Shown: positions 29,401 to 37,905, counted from the stretch's first letter. The stretch: 64,000 nt of DNA from Acidobacteriota bacterium (GCA_029263415.1 JAJCXN010000051.1:349181-413180), one strand, 5' to 3'. Translations and numbers: made by a program. The notes: generated from the letters alone by a model not told the origin.

Positions 29401-29797
29401 GGAAGACACCTACGTCCATCGCGATATCGCTCGGATCCTGGTTGGCGACTCTGTAAGTCTTTACAGGCAGCTGGCGGAGAGTCCCGGTCTCGACGGCCTG
29501 AAGCTGGCTCCATTGGCGGGGAATCCAACCGAGAAACTATGGCAAGAGAAGGCGCTGATCGGGATTCGCAATGGAGTGGATTGCGGTCGGGTTGTGCATG
29601 CCGTGACCGGCAACTCTCGCTCGTTTAGTGGCTCGGCGTCAGAATACTGGACAATGTGGAGAGACCGATTCGCAGTGTTGACGGATCATCCTTCGGAGGA
29701 GCTCAGGGCCGTTGGAGAAGAGGGGTGCAAGTATTTGGGAGAGCGCGTCGCCACCTTGAGGGCCCGGGAGGAAGACGAGGAGATCTACGGAAGGTAG
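26459..29797 (+). CDS. STAND-type NTPase with nuclease-like N-terminus, probable anti-phage protein
   Basis: 1112 residues. Residues ~1-130 follow a restriction-endonuclease pattern (GGSDDGVDG, then FLVITTAKS, where Mrr-like enzymes have GGxDGGxD and a (Q/E)xK). The acidic/glutamine residue before the Lys is replaced, so catalysis is uncertain. A P-loop at ~181 (LIGDPGVGKTH) and NVFVDDPHA as the Walker B region define an AAA/STAND NTPase, followed by a winged-helix-like part. A ~650-residue alpha-helical C-terminus of repeat character, as in Avs-type sensors that recognise phage proteins, ends the protein. First gene after the integrase, beside other defence genes. Assignment to a named defence family is not possible from sequence alone. 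Confidence 0.72.
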   Translation: MNKDPYWRKIELSLAGKIDRDLFERYAVEAVRREIPSAVPVSGGSDDGVDGMTAGSGPFLVITTAKSPLANLKGSLDSYLRSCGPRRSIVLVNREDLSKKRRDNLDAAAAERGFTVVQNYDRNALVPRLYRDSAWCKDLLGLSGKPAALSALPPRPRVGPPQIVGREGVISWLSALKGDGLLIGDPGVGKTHILFGMSQRGHGLFLVSQDEAEIANGIRDQGPTNVFVDDPHATPEFLERLKVLRVETKAEFRIIATAWSGEAERQQEALGVPDQQVFWVKPLRRDDMVEVVKLAGIESPVGLVRELLDQAAGRPGVVVALVYLVLSGDVEQVALGQALRRHLRVRLERLLGKDPSALVGAFALGGDGGLEAIRVAQALNKPLDDLLVEVRLLAAGGVLRPGPSGTFVAWPPALRWALVNEYFFGPGPHLPFEEFFRCVADPQEAVSTLVGAAHCGASIPGLAELVANFAGAEGWRSFVLLGAEEANWVLGEHPQLLEEVVLECLRVIPARTLPELFAALASCASPRFNRQPWPLEAISSWIKKAAPYQREAISRRHNLAEAILQSLQTADFVEQALKCLPLVFRIGFEVVESDPGSGNTVTFRRGALLEPDVAALAEAWRSLASCLGGHVDRLPWPELLDVLGELADPASVAMGKAVRNSLIVSCKELATLLIDDLADFSAGMPAVQQRLGEAQKDLGLDMSMNPCGVFETLFPLDEHVDDWDARQSSWTENLVSLADEWASRGPAEILDGLIDVEEQATLLSKTYPRLTPQFCGELASRAESPAWWVGEVMSRGMNPDLVEPFLRQALSTGEDTEGLFLRLLATPRYQYVVVCVGLGCPSLPATVVDGLFRCIDDGYKQMVSTLIIRGEVSEGYTRRLLECEMEPLATSAAAGEWNAEPKRSVREGVRTAWEHAVAAARSETYWMVEILKSEPDLAYRWIAGRIEENPTPPSIFTEDKLARSASESLDQERLSELLGRLEDTYVHRDIARILVGDSVSLYRQLAESPGLDGLKLAPLAGNPTEKLWQEKALIGIRNGVDCGRVVHAVTGNSRSFSGSASEYWTMWRDRFAVLTDHPSEELRAVGEEGCKYLGERVATLRAREEDEEIYGR

Positions 29798-29901
29798 CTG
29801 AGGGCGTCAACCGACGGGCGGGCCGGCGCCTCTCCGGGAGTGCGGCCTCCCGCTTCTGCACCAGCGCCGGTGTTCGGCGTCCCTCCCTTCTTCGGCCTGT
29901 C

Positions 29902-29991
29902 CTTGGTGCGATAGCTGGTGACGTCGAATTTCATGATTACAGTGTGATGGACGACGCGGTCGATAGCCGACGCGGTCGTCACTGGGTTCCA
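29902..29991 (-). pseudogene. IS21-family IstB ATPase remnant
   Basis: About 30 codons read as the C-terminal end of IstB helper proteins: an opening W, then SAIDRVVHHTVIMKFDVTSYR, which parallels the family's 'ILDRLLHHSHVxxIxGxSYR' ending. The flanking frame has no IstB similarity and no istA is near, so this is a scar of a lost insertion sequence. Confidence 0.6.
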
Positions 29992-30017
29992 GTACGCCAG
30001 AATGACGGACGCCCGAT

Positions 30018-30053
30018 GAGACCCCCCTGGGTAATGAGGTATCATTACGTCTC
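30018..30053. ncRNA. candidate structured RNA upstream of the deaminase
   Basis: A nested hairpin: GTAATGA and TCATTAC (7 bp, loop GGTA) within GAGAC and GTCTC (5 bp, with an 8-nt bulge). It lies about 110 bp before the deaminase start. AvcD/DcdV-type deaminases are held inactive by a small RNA encoded just upstream, so this is where one would look. No promoter was identified; it could also be an IS end. Confidence 0.3.
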
Positions 30054-30160
30054 GCGACAGGCGCTCGGGCGTAAACGCTTTGGATTCAGTGGTTTGCGGC
30101 AAGCTTATCCACTGGACACCCGTCTTCAGATCCTGTTTAATAAGACTTGGATAGTGATCT

Positions 30161-31768
30161 TTGTCAGATCAATCAGATCAACCGTCTTGGGTTCCCCTTC
30201 CTGCCGAACTTGTAATCGGTTTGGTCGGGCCTATCGGTGCTGACCTAGAACTCGTGAGGAGTGAGCTGCAGCACGCGCTGGAGAAGGTCGGCGTTACACA
30301 GATTCCGATCGGTGTACTTGAAGAGGTCCCCGGGTTTGGGGAAACCCGCAACCTGAGAGGGGCAACAAAGTACAAAAAGCGGATGAAGTTAGGTAGCGCC
30401 GAGTGCCGGAGTAAGAAAGACAAGGCGAAGCTAGCTCGACTGGCGATTCGGAAGATTAGGCGATTGCGTGCCGAGCACCTTGGTCTAAGTGTGACCTCGG
30501 AAGAAGCTCCTACCCTACCGAGGCACGCCTTCGTGCTTCATCAGTTGAAGCGCCCCGCTGAGGTGGACTTGTTGCGTACGGTATACGGCAAGTCCTTTTG
30601 GCTCATCTCAGCAACCGCAAGTCGCAAGAATCGGGTTGACTCTCTCGCGGACCGTTTCGCTCGAGAGTCCTACAAGGCGAAGCGCAGTCGATTCAAGAGC
30701 AAGGCCGAGAAGCTTGTCAGCAAAGATGAAGACGAAACGAATAGCGACAAGTACGGACAGAATGTCAGAGACACCTTTCACAAGGGCGATCTGTTTCTGA
30801 ACACGATGAAGCCGGAGCAAGTTCAGTACGAGATCAGACGACTCCTCCGTGTCATCTTCAACTACCAGTTCAACACACCAACTCGAGATGAGTTGGGGAT
30901 GGCGCATGCGTACACAGCCGGGCTACGTTCTTCAGATCTCTCTCGCCAAGTGGGGGCCTCTATCTGCGAGCGAGAGGGCTCTATCGTGGCGACTGGTTGC
31001 AACGAGGTGCCGAAAGCGTTCGGAGGTCAAGTGTGGCCAAAAGACAAGCCCGACTCTCGGCAATTCCAGAAGAAGACAAACATCTCGCAGGAGTACAAGG
31101 AAGGCCTTCTGGGCGATGTACTCAAGCGACTAGAGAAGCAGAAACTCCTCCAGGTACTGATCACCACTCACGCGCATTCCATTGAGTCTCTGGTCAAGGA
31201 GTTGCTTGAGGATTCGGACTTCAAACAGATCCGATTGATGGACACCATCGAGTTTGGCCGCTCGGTCCATGCAGAAATGGCGGCAATAACCGATGCCGCG
31301 AGGCGGGGCGTTGGCATTCAGCACCACACGTTGTATACGACGACGTTCCCGTGTCACGGGTGCACCGCACACATCGTTAGTTCGGGAATAGAGCGACTCG
31401 TCTACCTAGAGCCCTATCCGAAGAGTCTCGCGCGAGAACTCTTCGGCGACGAAATCAATATCGATGGAGATGATCCAAACGATCCCGAGGATCGCCGAAA
31501 GATCATTTATGAGCCGTTCGTCGGCATCGCCCCAACGCGCTTCAGTGAAGTGTTCCTGGCAGGAGAACGCCGGGGCGCCGAGAAGGCCCCCGTCGATTGG
31601 AAGGTTGAGAAGTACGAGTCCAAACCACGCATCATTGGAAACAGAGAGGAGTATTGGTTTCAAGAGCAGCAGGCGGTCAAGATCCTAGGAAACCAACATG
31701 GGAGCAACGACCATGGTCGTAGTACAGATATCCGCAGAGAGAACTCAGATGACGAACGAGGAGTTTGA
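30161..31768 (+). CDS. anti-phage dCTP/dCMP deaminase (AvcD/DcdV type)
   Basis: 535 residues. N-terminal P-loop-like domain beginning LVIGLVGPIGADLELV, without the usual Gly-Lys-Ser/Thr. C-terminal cytidine-deaminase domain with zinc/catalytic motifs SVHAEMAAITDA (His, catalytic Glu) and FPCHGCTAHIV (two Cys). Known members deplete dCTP on infection and are repressed by an upstream small RNA. The TTG at 30161 is the best start in frame with the first strand, although its ribosome-binding site is weak. Two ATGs in the last 25 codons belong to the overlapping small gene. Its length matches the ~530 residues of characterised members, and its location in a defence island supports the role. Confidence 0.88.
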   Translation: MSDQSDQPSWVPLPAELVIGLVGPIGADLELVRSELQHALEKVGVTQIPIGVLEEVPGFGETRNLRGATKYKKRMKLGSAECRSKKDKAKLARLAIRKIRRLRAEHLGLSVTSEEAPTLPRHAFVLHQLKRPAEVDLLRTVYGKSFWLISATASRKNRVDSLADRFARESYKAKRSRFKSKAEKLVSKDEDETNSDKYGQNVRDTFHKGDLFLNTMKPEQVQYEIRRLLRVIFNYQFNTPTRDELGMAHAYTAGLRSSDLSRQVGASICEREGSIVATGCNEVPKAFGGQVWPKDKPDSRQFQKKTNISQEYKEGLLGDVLKRLEKQKLLQVLITTHAHSIESLVKELLEDSDFKQIRLMDTIEFGRSVHAEMAAITDAARRGVGIQHHTLYTTTFPCHGCTAHIVSSGIERLVYLEPYPKSLARELFGDEINIDGDDPNDPEDRRKIIYEPFVGIAPTRFSEVFLAGERRGAEKAPVDWKVEKYESKPRIIGNREEYWFQEQQAVKILGNQHGSNDHGRSTDIRRENSDDERGV

Positions 31769-31931
31769 GGAGTACCAAAAGCACCACTGGATGCGCGTTC
31801 CTGCCTTCTACAAAGCGATCAAGGAAGTTCCAACTTCGGACGGAGGACTCAGGTTTGAGTACCCGACTGTCGAAGAGGAGCGTGCCTACAAGGTTCGTCA
31901 TCCAGATGAATTCGAAGAAGCGGCTGATTGA
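31749..31931 (+). CDS. small acidic protein overlapping the deaminase gene
   Basis: 60 residues (MTNEEFEEYQKHHWMRV to DEFEEAAD). Its ATG lies 20 bp before the deaminase stop, in another frame, with GAGAG upstream, so it is probably translated by coupling. Rich in Glu, Tyr and Trp; no family recognised. A Rho-independent terminator follows at once, closing a two-gene unit. A partner or modulator of the deaminase is possible but unproven. An upstream in-frame ATG at 31698 would lengthen it to 77 residues. Confidence 0.6.
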   Translation: MTNEEFEEYQKHHWMRVPAFYKAIKEVPTSDGGLRFEYPTVEEERAYKVRHPDEFEEAAD

Positions 31932-31954
31932 TCTCGTAGACAGTGGGTAACACC

Positions 31955-31985
31955 CGCCCCTTCTTTCTTGAGGAGGGGTTTTCTT
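31955..31985 (+). terminator. Rho-independent terminator after deaminase unit
   Basis: CCCCTTC / GAGGAGGGG stem with a short loop, then TTTTCTTG. It ends the transcript of the deaminase and the small downstream gene. Confidence 0.75.
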
Positions 31986-32400
31986 GTAGGGGCTACTGCG
32001 TCTATTCGCCCTCATCACTCTGAACGCCTCGCAATCCACAAGCCTCTTGCGCCACCAATAGTTGGGCCCGGAATGAGCCACGACCAAACGGGACCTGCCT
32101 AGTTCAGGTCGAAAGTTGTCGCGCAGGGCCGTTTGTAGTTGTCGTCTAACACAAGAACACACCCCCCTGCTCCCAACTCGTCAATATTGACCGCAGGTCC
32201 TCTTCCGTACTGCTGGTCAGTAGGCCTTCCCTACAAGAACGGCTGAGAGGAGAAGATGCTAGTGTCACCTGAAGCCATTCGCGCTGGATACCAGAACCAC
32301 ACCCACTTTTGTGCCTACCAGAGCCTCGTTGCCCCTTCGGGGCCGTACTGCCACAGCTGAAGTTGCAGGACGAGGGCTTCCAATTGGCGCGATCGGCTGC
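31986..32400. other. intergenic stretch between convergent defence units
   Basis: About 415 bp between the deaminase terminator and the 3' end of gajB. Short open frames on the minus strand resemble no family. Nothing else stands out. Confidence 0.5.
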
Positions 32401-33921
32401 CTAGTAGTCAAGCAGGGGACTCGGGTCGTCACGAGAGACGACGAGCAGCAAGCGAGAGGTCGCGCGTGACAGGCCGACGTAGAGCAAGCATCGAGATTGC
32501 CAGTCATCCCGAAATCCGTTTCGGTCGCATGGAAGTATCGCAACATCCGTGCACTCCAATCCCTTTGCCTTGTGGATGGTACTGATCGAAAGAGGTGGCG
32601 GTTTCGGGACGGAGAAGAGAGACAGCCGCTGGAGGCTCTCGATCCCGGATTTAAGCGACTCGGACTTGCCGAGCGAAACCGCATCCCGAAACTCGCGGTA
32701 TCTGTCAATCTTTGCACCACGGAATTGTGGGTCGTGTCTTAGTAATCGACGTAGTTCAAGCAGCAGCGAGCATGCGCCTTGATGGTTCGGCCTCGCGAGG
32801 AGCTCTTGAGCGAGCCCCTGGATTTTCAGCGGTCGGCCCCTTCTCTTCCGCAGGCAACCCGTGGCCACCTCCTCCATGAGGGCATTTCCGAATGCCGACT
32901 GACTCAGCCCGACAGTGGTGTTTCGAACGAACTCGACGACGGCAGCCGCAAGACCCGGCCCATCCCCTTCGGACTGTTCCATCGAAGCAGTGAATGCTTG
33001 GAGGTGTTTGCGAACCTGTCCCTCCCAGAGAGGAATACGACGGTTGAAAACGGATCTCAAAGAGCTTGCGGTGTCGTTGAAGCGAGTAAGGACCATTAGT
33101 GAGTCGGAAGCCTTGATGAAACTGTCGATGGGTTGACGGTCGTCGCGATCAAATTGGAACTCGAGTCTCCGCTTCGCAACGTTGCTGACGGTCGCGACTA
33201 CCACACTTGCTGGGAGGCCACCCCGCAGATCGATCGAGCCTCCCCTCGAGAGTCGCTCGCGCGCCACCAAGGTCCAGGCGCCTAGTTCGGAGCAACCGCC
33301 GCGCTCCCACCGATGAGGTGTGGAGAGTCGTTTGCAAGAATCGGCGCTCTCGACGGCTCGAGCCCAAAGCTCACAGAGGCCATCAGAAAGAGGCTTTCGA
33401 GGACCGAAGATGTTCTGCATGGGGTCAGCAAAAATGCGTATCCGTGACCCAGCCGCTCGCAACGATGAGATCACGGCGTCCTGATCGGCGTTGGCGTCTT
33501 GGTGTTCGTCACAGACGATCAAAGGGTGAAACGTCGAAAGCCGCTTAGAGATCATTGGGAATCGCGTCAACAGTTTCGCAACACGCACCGCCAGGTCTTC
33601 GTAACCGTTCTTCCTCTCGACCGCCCAGGACATGACGTCTTGCGGGAGGCCGAGGCCGAGATGGTATGCAGCTGCAATCTCGCAGATGAAACCGTCGAGT
33701 GTTCGAACTCTCACGAATGGCCGGTGGCCTGTGGGGGCGCGGGACAAGAACTCGGATCGGGCGGCGTGCGTGTGAGTGAGTATCAGTGTCCGGCGCCTCT
33801 CAACCGCCATGCGTGCAGTAAAGCCAACCGCTTCGTAGGTCTTTCCACAACCGGCAGGCGCTTCAACGGCCACGAGTGACTTCCCGGAGCCGAGCTCCTC
33901 TTCTAGAGACAGGGCCGTCAC
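32401..33921 (-). CDS. gajB: Gabija protein GajB, UvrD-like helicase
   Basis: 506 residues, close to the ~490-510 of known GajB. Walker A APAGCGKTYEA, motif II IVCDEHQDAN, motif III-like RIFADPMQNIFG, and near the C-terminus STIHKAKGLE (motif V) and LYVGLSRATSRLLLV (motif VI) mark an SF1 UvrD/REP helicase. It starts at a GTG that shares one base with the gajA stop (TAGTG), so the two are coupled. In Gabija, GajB senses DNA ends and helps activate the GajA nuclease on nucleotide depletion. Confidence 0.9.
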   Translation of the reverse strand: MTALSLEEELGSGKSLVAVEAPAGCGKTYEAVGFTARMAVERRRTLILTHTHAARSEFLSRAPTGHRPFVRVRTLDGFICEIAAAYHLGLGLPQDVMSWAVERKNGYEDLAVRVAKLLTRFPMISKRLSTFHPLIVCDEHQDANADQDAVISSLRAAGSRIRIFADPMQNIFGPRKPLSDGLCELWARAVESADSCKRLSTPHRWERGGCSELGAWTLVARERLSRGGSIDLRGGLPASVVVATVSNVAKRRLEFQFDRDDRQPIDSFIKASDSLMVLTRFNDTASSLRSVFNRRIPLWEGQVRKHLQAFTASMEQSEGDGPGLAAAVVEFVRNTTVGLSQSAFGNALMEEVATGCLRKRRGRPLKIQGLAQELLARPNHQGACSLLLELRRLLRHDPQFRGAKIDRYREFRDAVSLGKSESLKSGIESLQRLSLFSVPKPPPLSISTIHKAKGLECTDVAILPCDRNGFRDDWQSRCLLYVGLSRATSRLLLVVSRDDPSPLLDY

Positions 33922-35693
33922 TAGATCTCAGAGCGAGGAGAAACGCCAACACTTTGAAGTGCAGAATTCACAAGAGCCAGGAAACCGACTGTCAGTTCCT
34001 TTCTCCTCGTAGAAGCAAGAGTTTTCTCCGCTAGCTCGCGGCCACCACGTTCAGATTTGAACCAGATCTTGGCGTGCGCCTGGTACGCCCTCTTTTCGGT
34101 CGGTGGCAGGCCTTCTGGAACTGAGCCCAGGCATGCATCGAGGAGGGTCGCTCTAAAGTCTGGCATCTGGGCGAGAGTGTCAAAGTCTGTTTCGGCAGAG
34201 CCCGCTCGCTTAGCGATGGTCCAGAGACGCTGGCCGGACCCCTGTCCGTCGGGCTCCTCAATGAACGCGGGCATCTCATCGTCAGGGATTGAGGGAACGA
34301 TGTTGGACTCTAAACAGCCGTTGTCCCAGCGAAAGAGTAGATCGTCGAGCGCCTCCTTCTGCCCGTTCCAGCTCTCGTCGTGGTTTCCCTCGTTGTCTAC
34401 GAACGCACCAAACCGGATTCCAGCCTGATTCAGAGCCTTGACTATTTCGAGCGTAGCGTCGTTACCACCCCCGTCAGCAATGTGGATTCCGTATTGATTC
34501 GGTGACGTTCCGAGAGCTTCTTCAAAGAGCCGCTTTAAGAAGCCGACCTCCGTGGCCCCCTCGCCGACGAGGGTCAGCTTCGACAAGAGCGCGTTTGGGT
34601 CTTCGCGGCATAGCCGGATCAAGTGCTTGGATCGGATCTCACCGATACTGCCATTGTTGCCGAGGTGCCATCTCGCGCCGCCATCGTCTGCGGCGGCGAC
34701 GATGGTTGGACTATGTGTTGTCACAAAGACCTGGGAGCCAGTTCTGTTCAGCGAACTGACCAGCAACCGCTGTCTATAAGGTTCCAAGCCACGCTCGGCC
34801 TCGTCAATCAGAGTCAGCGGTGTCTTGGTTGCGTTTAGTTCGCCAATCTTAAGCGCAGCCAGCCTCCGAGTGCCCGCACCCCAGACGGTAAGGGGGAGTT
34901 CCACCTCGCCGCTACTAGAGGTGATCCCGACCATCGAAGTCGAGAAATATCGTTTGCTGCCCACGACTGTGATCCCAAGGTTCGAGGGAAGCCCGGAGTC
35001 TTCGAAGGCACTGTTGAGACCTGCCAAAGACTTCCGTCCCAGCTCGTCCAGAGTGCTCTTGAAGTCCATCTTGCCAAGCTCCAGGGCGACCCTTGCCTTC
35101 AAGCTGCTGTCCCCAACAAGTCGCTCAAGTGCCGATCCGTGCACCAAACGGAGGTCTCGGTCGTCGTCGTCCCTAGCGCCCAGATTGAGGAGCCCGATCT
35201 CTTTTCGCAGACCAGCGCTGAGGTTCGCGGTTGAGCTGTCCGGTTGGAGAACCTCGTGAACAGCTTCGAGGTCGGGAGTTCCTTTTACGCGGATACGGAA
35301 AACGGAGTCGTTGCCGCCTGGCTTGTCGCTCTCTTCAATCGAGGGGATCACGGCCTCTTCGCCGTTCCAAAGCCAAGGCCACTTCGTTTGTGCAAAGTCT
35401 GCTCCGCAGGCGTCGGGAAGCGCAATCGCCGCTTCGATTTGGAAGCCCGGCTCGACGTTACGCCCGTAGTAGTCAAAGTCATTAAGAACGGTGAAACCGG
35501 ATGGCGTTAAGAGAAGCCCGATCGCTTCGAGGATCGTAGTTTTTCCTGCGTCTCCGCCGCCGAGCAGAAGATTCATTCTCGGGCTAGGTCGCCACAAAAG
35601 AGATTTGATGCCGCGAAAGCGTTCGATTCGGAGAAGGCGAATGATGGGCGCATCGCCGCTTCTGTCCGAGATGGCGGTTTCTGACGTGTTCAC
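33921..35693 (-). CDS. gajA: Gabija protein GajA, OLD-family ATPase-TOPRIM nuclease
   Basis: About 590 residues from the GTG at 35693 (GAGAG eight bases upstream); an in-frame TTG at 35765 would add 24 residues. The ABC-type ATPase domain has LLLGGGDAGKTTILEAIG (Walker A), LTLIDEAERGLEP (Walker B) and FVTTHSPTIV. The TOPRIM domain follows: LVGEGATEVGFLKRLF (catalytic Glu) and FGAFVDNEGNHD (acidic metal site). OLD nuclease directly upstream of a UvrD-like helicase is the definition of Gabija. The pair alone should be enough for the system. Confidence 0.9.
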   Translation of the reverse strand: MNTSETAISDRSGDAPIIRLLRIERFRGIKSLLWRPSPRMNLLLGGGDAGKTTILEAIGLLLTPSGFTVLNDFDYYGRNVEPGFQIEAAIALPDACGADFAQTKWPWLWNGEEAVIPSIEESDKPGGNDSVFRIRVKGTPDLEAVHEVLQPDSSTANLSAGLRKEIGLLNLGARDDDDRDLRLVHGSALERLVGDSSLKARVALELGKMDFKSTLDELGRKSLAGLNSAFEDSGLPSNLGITVVGSKRYFSTSMVGITSSSGEVELPLTVWGAGTRRLAALKIGELNATKTPLTLIDEAERGLEPYRQRLLVSSLNRTGSQVFVTTHSPTIVAAADDGGARWHLGNNGSIGEIRSKHLIRLCREDPNALLSKLTLVGEGATEVGFLKRLFEEALGTSPNQYGIHIADGGGNDATLEIVKALNQAGIRFGAFVDNEGNHDESWNGQKEALDDLLFRWDNGCLESNIVPSIPDDEMPAFIEEPDGQGSGQRLWTIAKRAGSAETDFDTLAQMPDFRATLLDACLGSVPEGLPPTEKRAYQAHAKIWFKSERGGRELAEKTLASTRRKELTVGFLALVNSALQSVGVSPRSEI

Positions 35694-36489
35694 GTGAGTT
35701 GCTCTCGAGCTAGGTTTAGAGTCTTGAAGGCAGAAGGGGCTTAGCGAGGCGGCCTCTGCTCCCAAGAACCCATTTCATGCCAACTATGACAGACCGGCTT
35801 TTCTTGGATTACTGGTGAATGGTGCCCGCAAGCAGCTGAGCGCCTCGCAGCGAGCGCAATGATCGAGTGCTCCGTTTCCCTGGCGTGGCGAGTCATCAGC
35901 CGGTTGCGCGCCGTGATTGCTTGTAGGCCTCTGGGCTGGGCGAAATGCGGTCATGAGGATCCGCTAGGGATCCCGGGCAGACGAATGATCATCACGACGT
36001 TCTTGACGAAGGAGAGAACGACATTCGATACCGCTTGCAGTCTGTTTTGTATGACGAGCCGTTCCCACCCGTGTGCTCAAACTCCGAGCCGGTTGTCGCG
36101 ATTACGATCGTTGCTCATGCCGCAGTGGGCGAGGAACTGGAGGCGACCAAACGTCGTTTCAGCGTCGGCGTGAGTATGTGAAGGTGGTCGCGGGACTCAT
36201 CGACTACTGCGCGGAGCAGAGCTTGTGAGCCCGCTGCCTTCCTCTTCTCGCATCTTCTTGATCTCATCAATGTATGCAGGCAGCAAATCGACGAAGTCAC
36301 GAGTGAAAGTTCGAGGATCGTGAGGTTCAGGTGCACAGCTTGCCGCTTCCGGCAATTGACCACCTCTTCGTGAGGCTAAACGAAGCGACCCTTAGCGGGG
36401 TCGTTTCGGGAGTACCGGAATTGGACGAAACGAAACGGCAGCACCTGGTGAGGTAACTGCCGGTGCTATCAAGATCGGCGCCGCGGCAT
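35694..36489. other. about 800 bp with no intact gene
   Basis: Between gajA and the HTH-NYN-CSD gene. On the plus strand a ~75-codon open stretch without a start codon ends at about 36181. It reads ENDIRYRLQSVLYDEP and VVAITIVAHAAVGEELEA; the following reading continues in another frame (EYVKVVAGLIDYCAEQSL). This looks like a decayed gene of unknown family. A TTGCCG/CGGCAA palindrome lies at 36340-36355. Confidence 0.45.
36340..36355 (-). repeat. island palindrome AATTGCCG-N4-CGGCAA, copy 1
   Basis: TTGCCG and CGGCAA separated by CTTC; read on the minus strand it is AATTGCCGGAAGCGGCAAGC. Three related copies occur at 43982, 46135 and 47017. Confidence 0.6.
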
Positions 36490-37767
36490 CTACCCTGAGT
36501 CGGGCTGAGGCGAGACGGCCTGAGACGGCGTGTCAGATAGTCGCCGGACGCGCAGCGCTTGTCCGTAGCGGTATCGGGGATTGTCTCCGGGCAGGGCGCC
36601 AACCGAAAATCGAACGGATGAGTTGACGGTCAAGTCGCTGAAGGACGACTCGGGAAAGCAGCTTGACGCATGAAAGAAGAAAACTTCTTCTGCCGACTCA
36701 ATCATTCCGAATCCGCGTGGTCCCGTTCGAACGACCCTGCCGTCAAGTTCTGGAAGGTCGGAGCCGTGCTCTTCCACTGACCGTTCGTAGTCCTCGCTAA
36801 CGCGTTCGATGACGCGGCAGGAGTCACAGTAGAAGGGCTGGCCCGGCACCTCTTCATCAGTTGTGTAGACACGCTGTGACCCCTGATGGTGCTTCGAATC
36901 ACAATCCACTGAACGGCGTTTTGCAGGCCGGTCAAGTGCGAGTAGCAGTTGCTCATCGTCAATCCAAACAGGAGGCCAGTCGAGGGTTTGCTCTTCGCCG
37001 CGAATCAGAGCATTGTCGCAAGCGCCGCGCAATGAGACGAGAGCAACCTGAACACCAAGTTGTCGCAATGCAGTAAGGCAGGGCTTGTATACAGCGTCAC
37101 CGAGAAGGAAGATCGCGACGTCTATTCGATCGGCCATAGCGGCTCGCAAGAGCGCCTCCGCTGTGAGAGCAACAGGGACAGGGTTCAGCGGCACGAAGCT
37201 GCTCTTTCGCAGTTCCTTGCGGAGATGGTTGCCTCGATAGTCGGTGGGTGTGTCCAAAACATCCCAGCGGTAGATGGAGCGAAGTCGGCTCAGCAGATTC
37301 CTGGACTCCTCCAGGCGTTCTTGTTCCCGGACTTCGTCAGCAGGGTGAATGTTCTTGGCGGAAGAGAACGAAAAGCACTTTCGAGTCACGGTCACATCTG
37401 AGCCGAACTGTCTCCCCAGAATCTCTGGGAGTTTCCCAAAGTCCAAACGAAAGGGTGAGCCCCCTAGCCTCTCAGCGATCTTCGGAATGGCAACGATTTG
37501 AAGCCATTTCCCGTCCACAAAGAGGCACGCCTTTCTGCGCGCCTCGTGTATCTCGTACTGGGAGAACAGGAGCGCGCGATCAGATTCGCCGAGCTCCAAC
37601 TTCTCGGCGATTCTGCGCAACACATCTGCACTCGGTCGTTTGTCCTCGTCTCGTTCAAGCTCGCTGAGGTAGCTGATTGATAAATCAGCTTGAGAGGCAA
37701 GCCACTGAAGCGTAACACCGCGCTCAGTGCGCAATCGTCGGAGGTAGGTAACAGGTACGTTGGCCAC
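36490..37767 (-). CDS. XRE HTH - NYN ribonuclease-like - cold-shock-domain fusion protein
   Basis: 425 residues with three recognisable parts. An XRE-type helix-turn-helix (~5-65) has VTLQWLASQADLSISYLSELERDED. A NYN/LabA-like PIN-fold domain (~80-250) has CLFVDGKWL (Asp85), DRIDVAIFLLGDAVY (Asp216, Asp224) and LRQLGVQVALVSL. A possible zinc-binding linker (VDCDSKHH then FYCDSC, ~288-317) precedes a cold-shock domain (~341-410) with RNP1-like GPRGFGMI and RNP2-like VFFFHAS. NYN domains are predicted RNases and CSDs bind single-stranded nucleic acid, so a self-regulated RNA-targeting effector is a reasonable inference. I know no described defence protein with this order. It is divergent from the EF-hand gene across 173 bp. 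Confidence 0.78.
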   Translation of the reverse strand: MANVPVTYLRRLRTERGVTLQWLASQADLSISYLSELERDEDKRPSADVLRRIAEKLELGESDRALLFSQYEIHEARRKACLFVDGKWLQIVAIPKIAERLGGSPFRLDFGKLPEILGRQFGSDVTVTRKCFSFSSAKNIHPADEVREQERLEESRNLLSRLRSIYRWDVLDTPTDYRGNHLRKELRKSSFVPLNPVPVALTAEALLRAAMADRIDVAIFLLGDAVYKPCLTALRQLGVQVALVSLRGACDNALIRGEEQTLDWPPVWIDDEQLLLALDRPAKRRSVDCDSKHHQGSQRVYTTDEEVPGQPFYCDSCRVIERVSEDYERSVEEHGSDLPELDGRVVRTGPRGFGMIESAEEVFFFHASSCFPESSFSDLTVNSSVRFSVGALPGDNPRYRYGQALRVRRLSDTPSQAVSPQPDSG

Positions 37768-37905
37768 GGCTGGTTCTCAATATGGTTGACTGACGAAACC
37801 AAGAATCTACTTGAGAGGAAGCCCAAAATCAATGCTTTACTTGGCTTAACGGGGTGCCACTTCGTCCAGCCGTCGAGTGAGCGAACGAAATCTTTCGCTA
37901 TTCTG

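Noticed and set aside
35859..36173. 104-residue plus-strand open frame
   Set aside because: Composition looks random; a different frame over the same bases reads more like a decayed protein.
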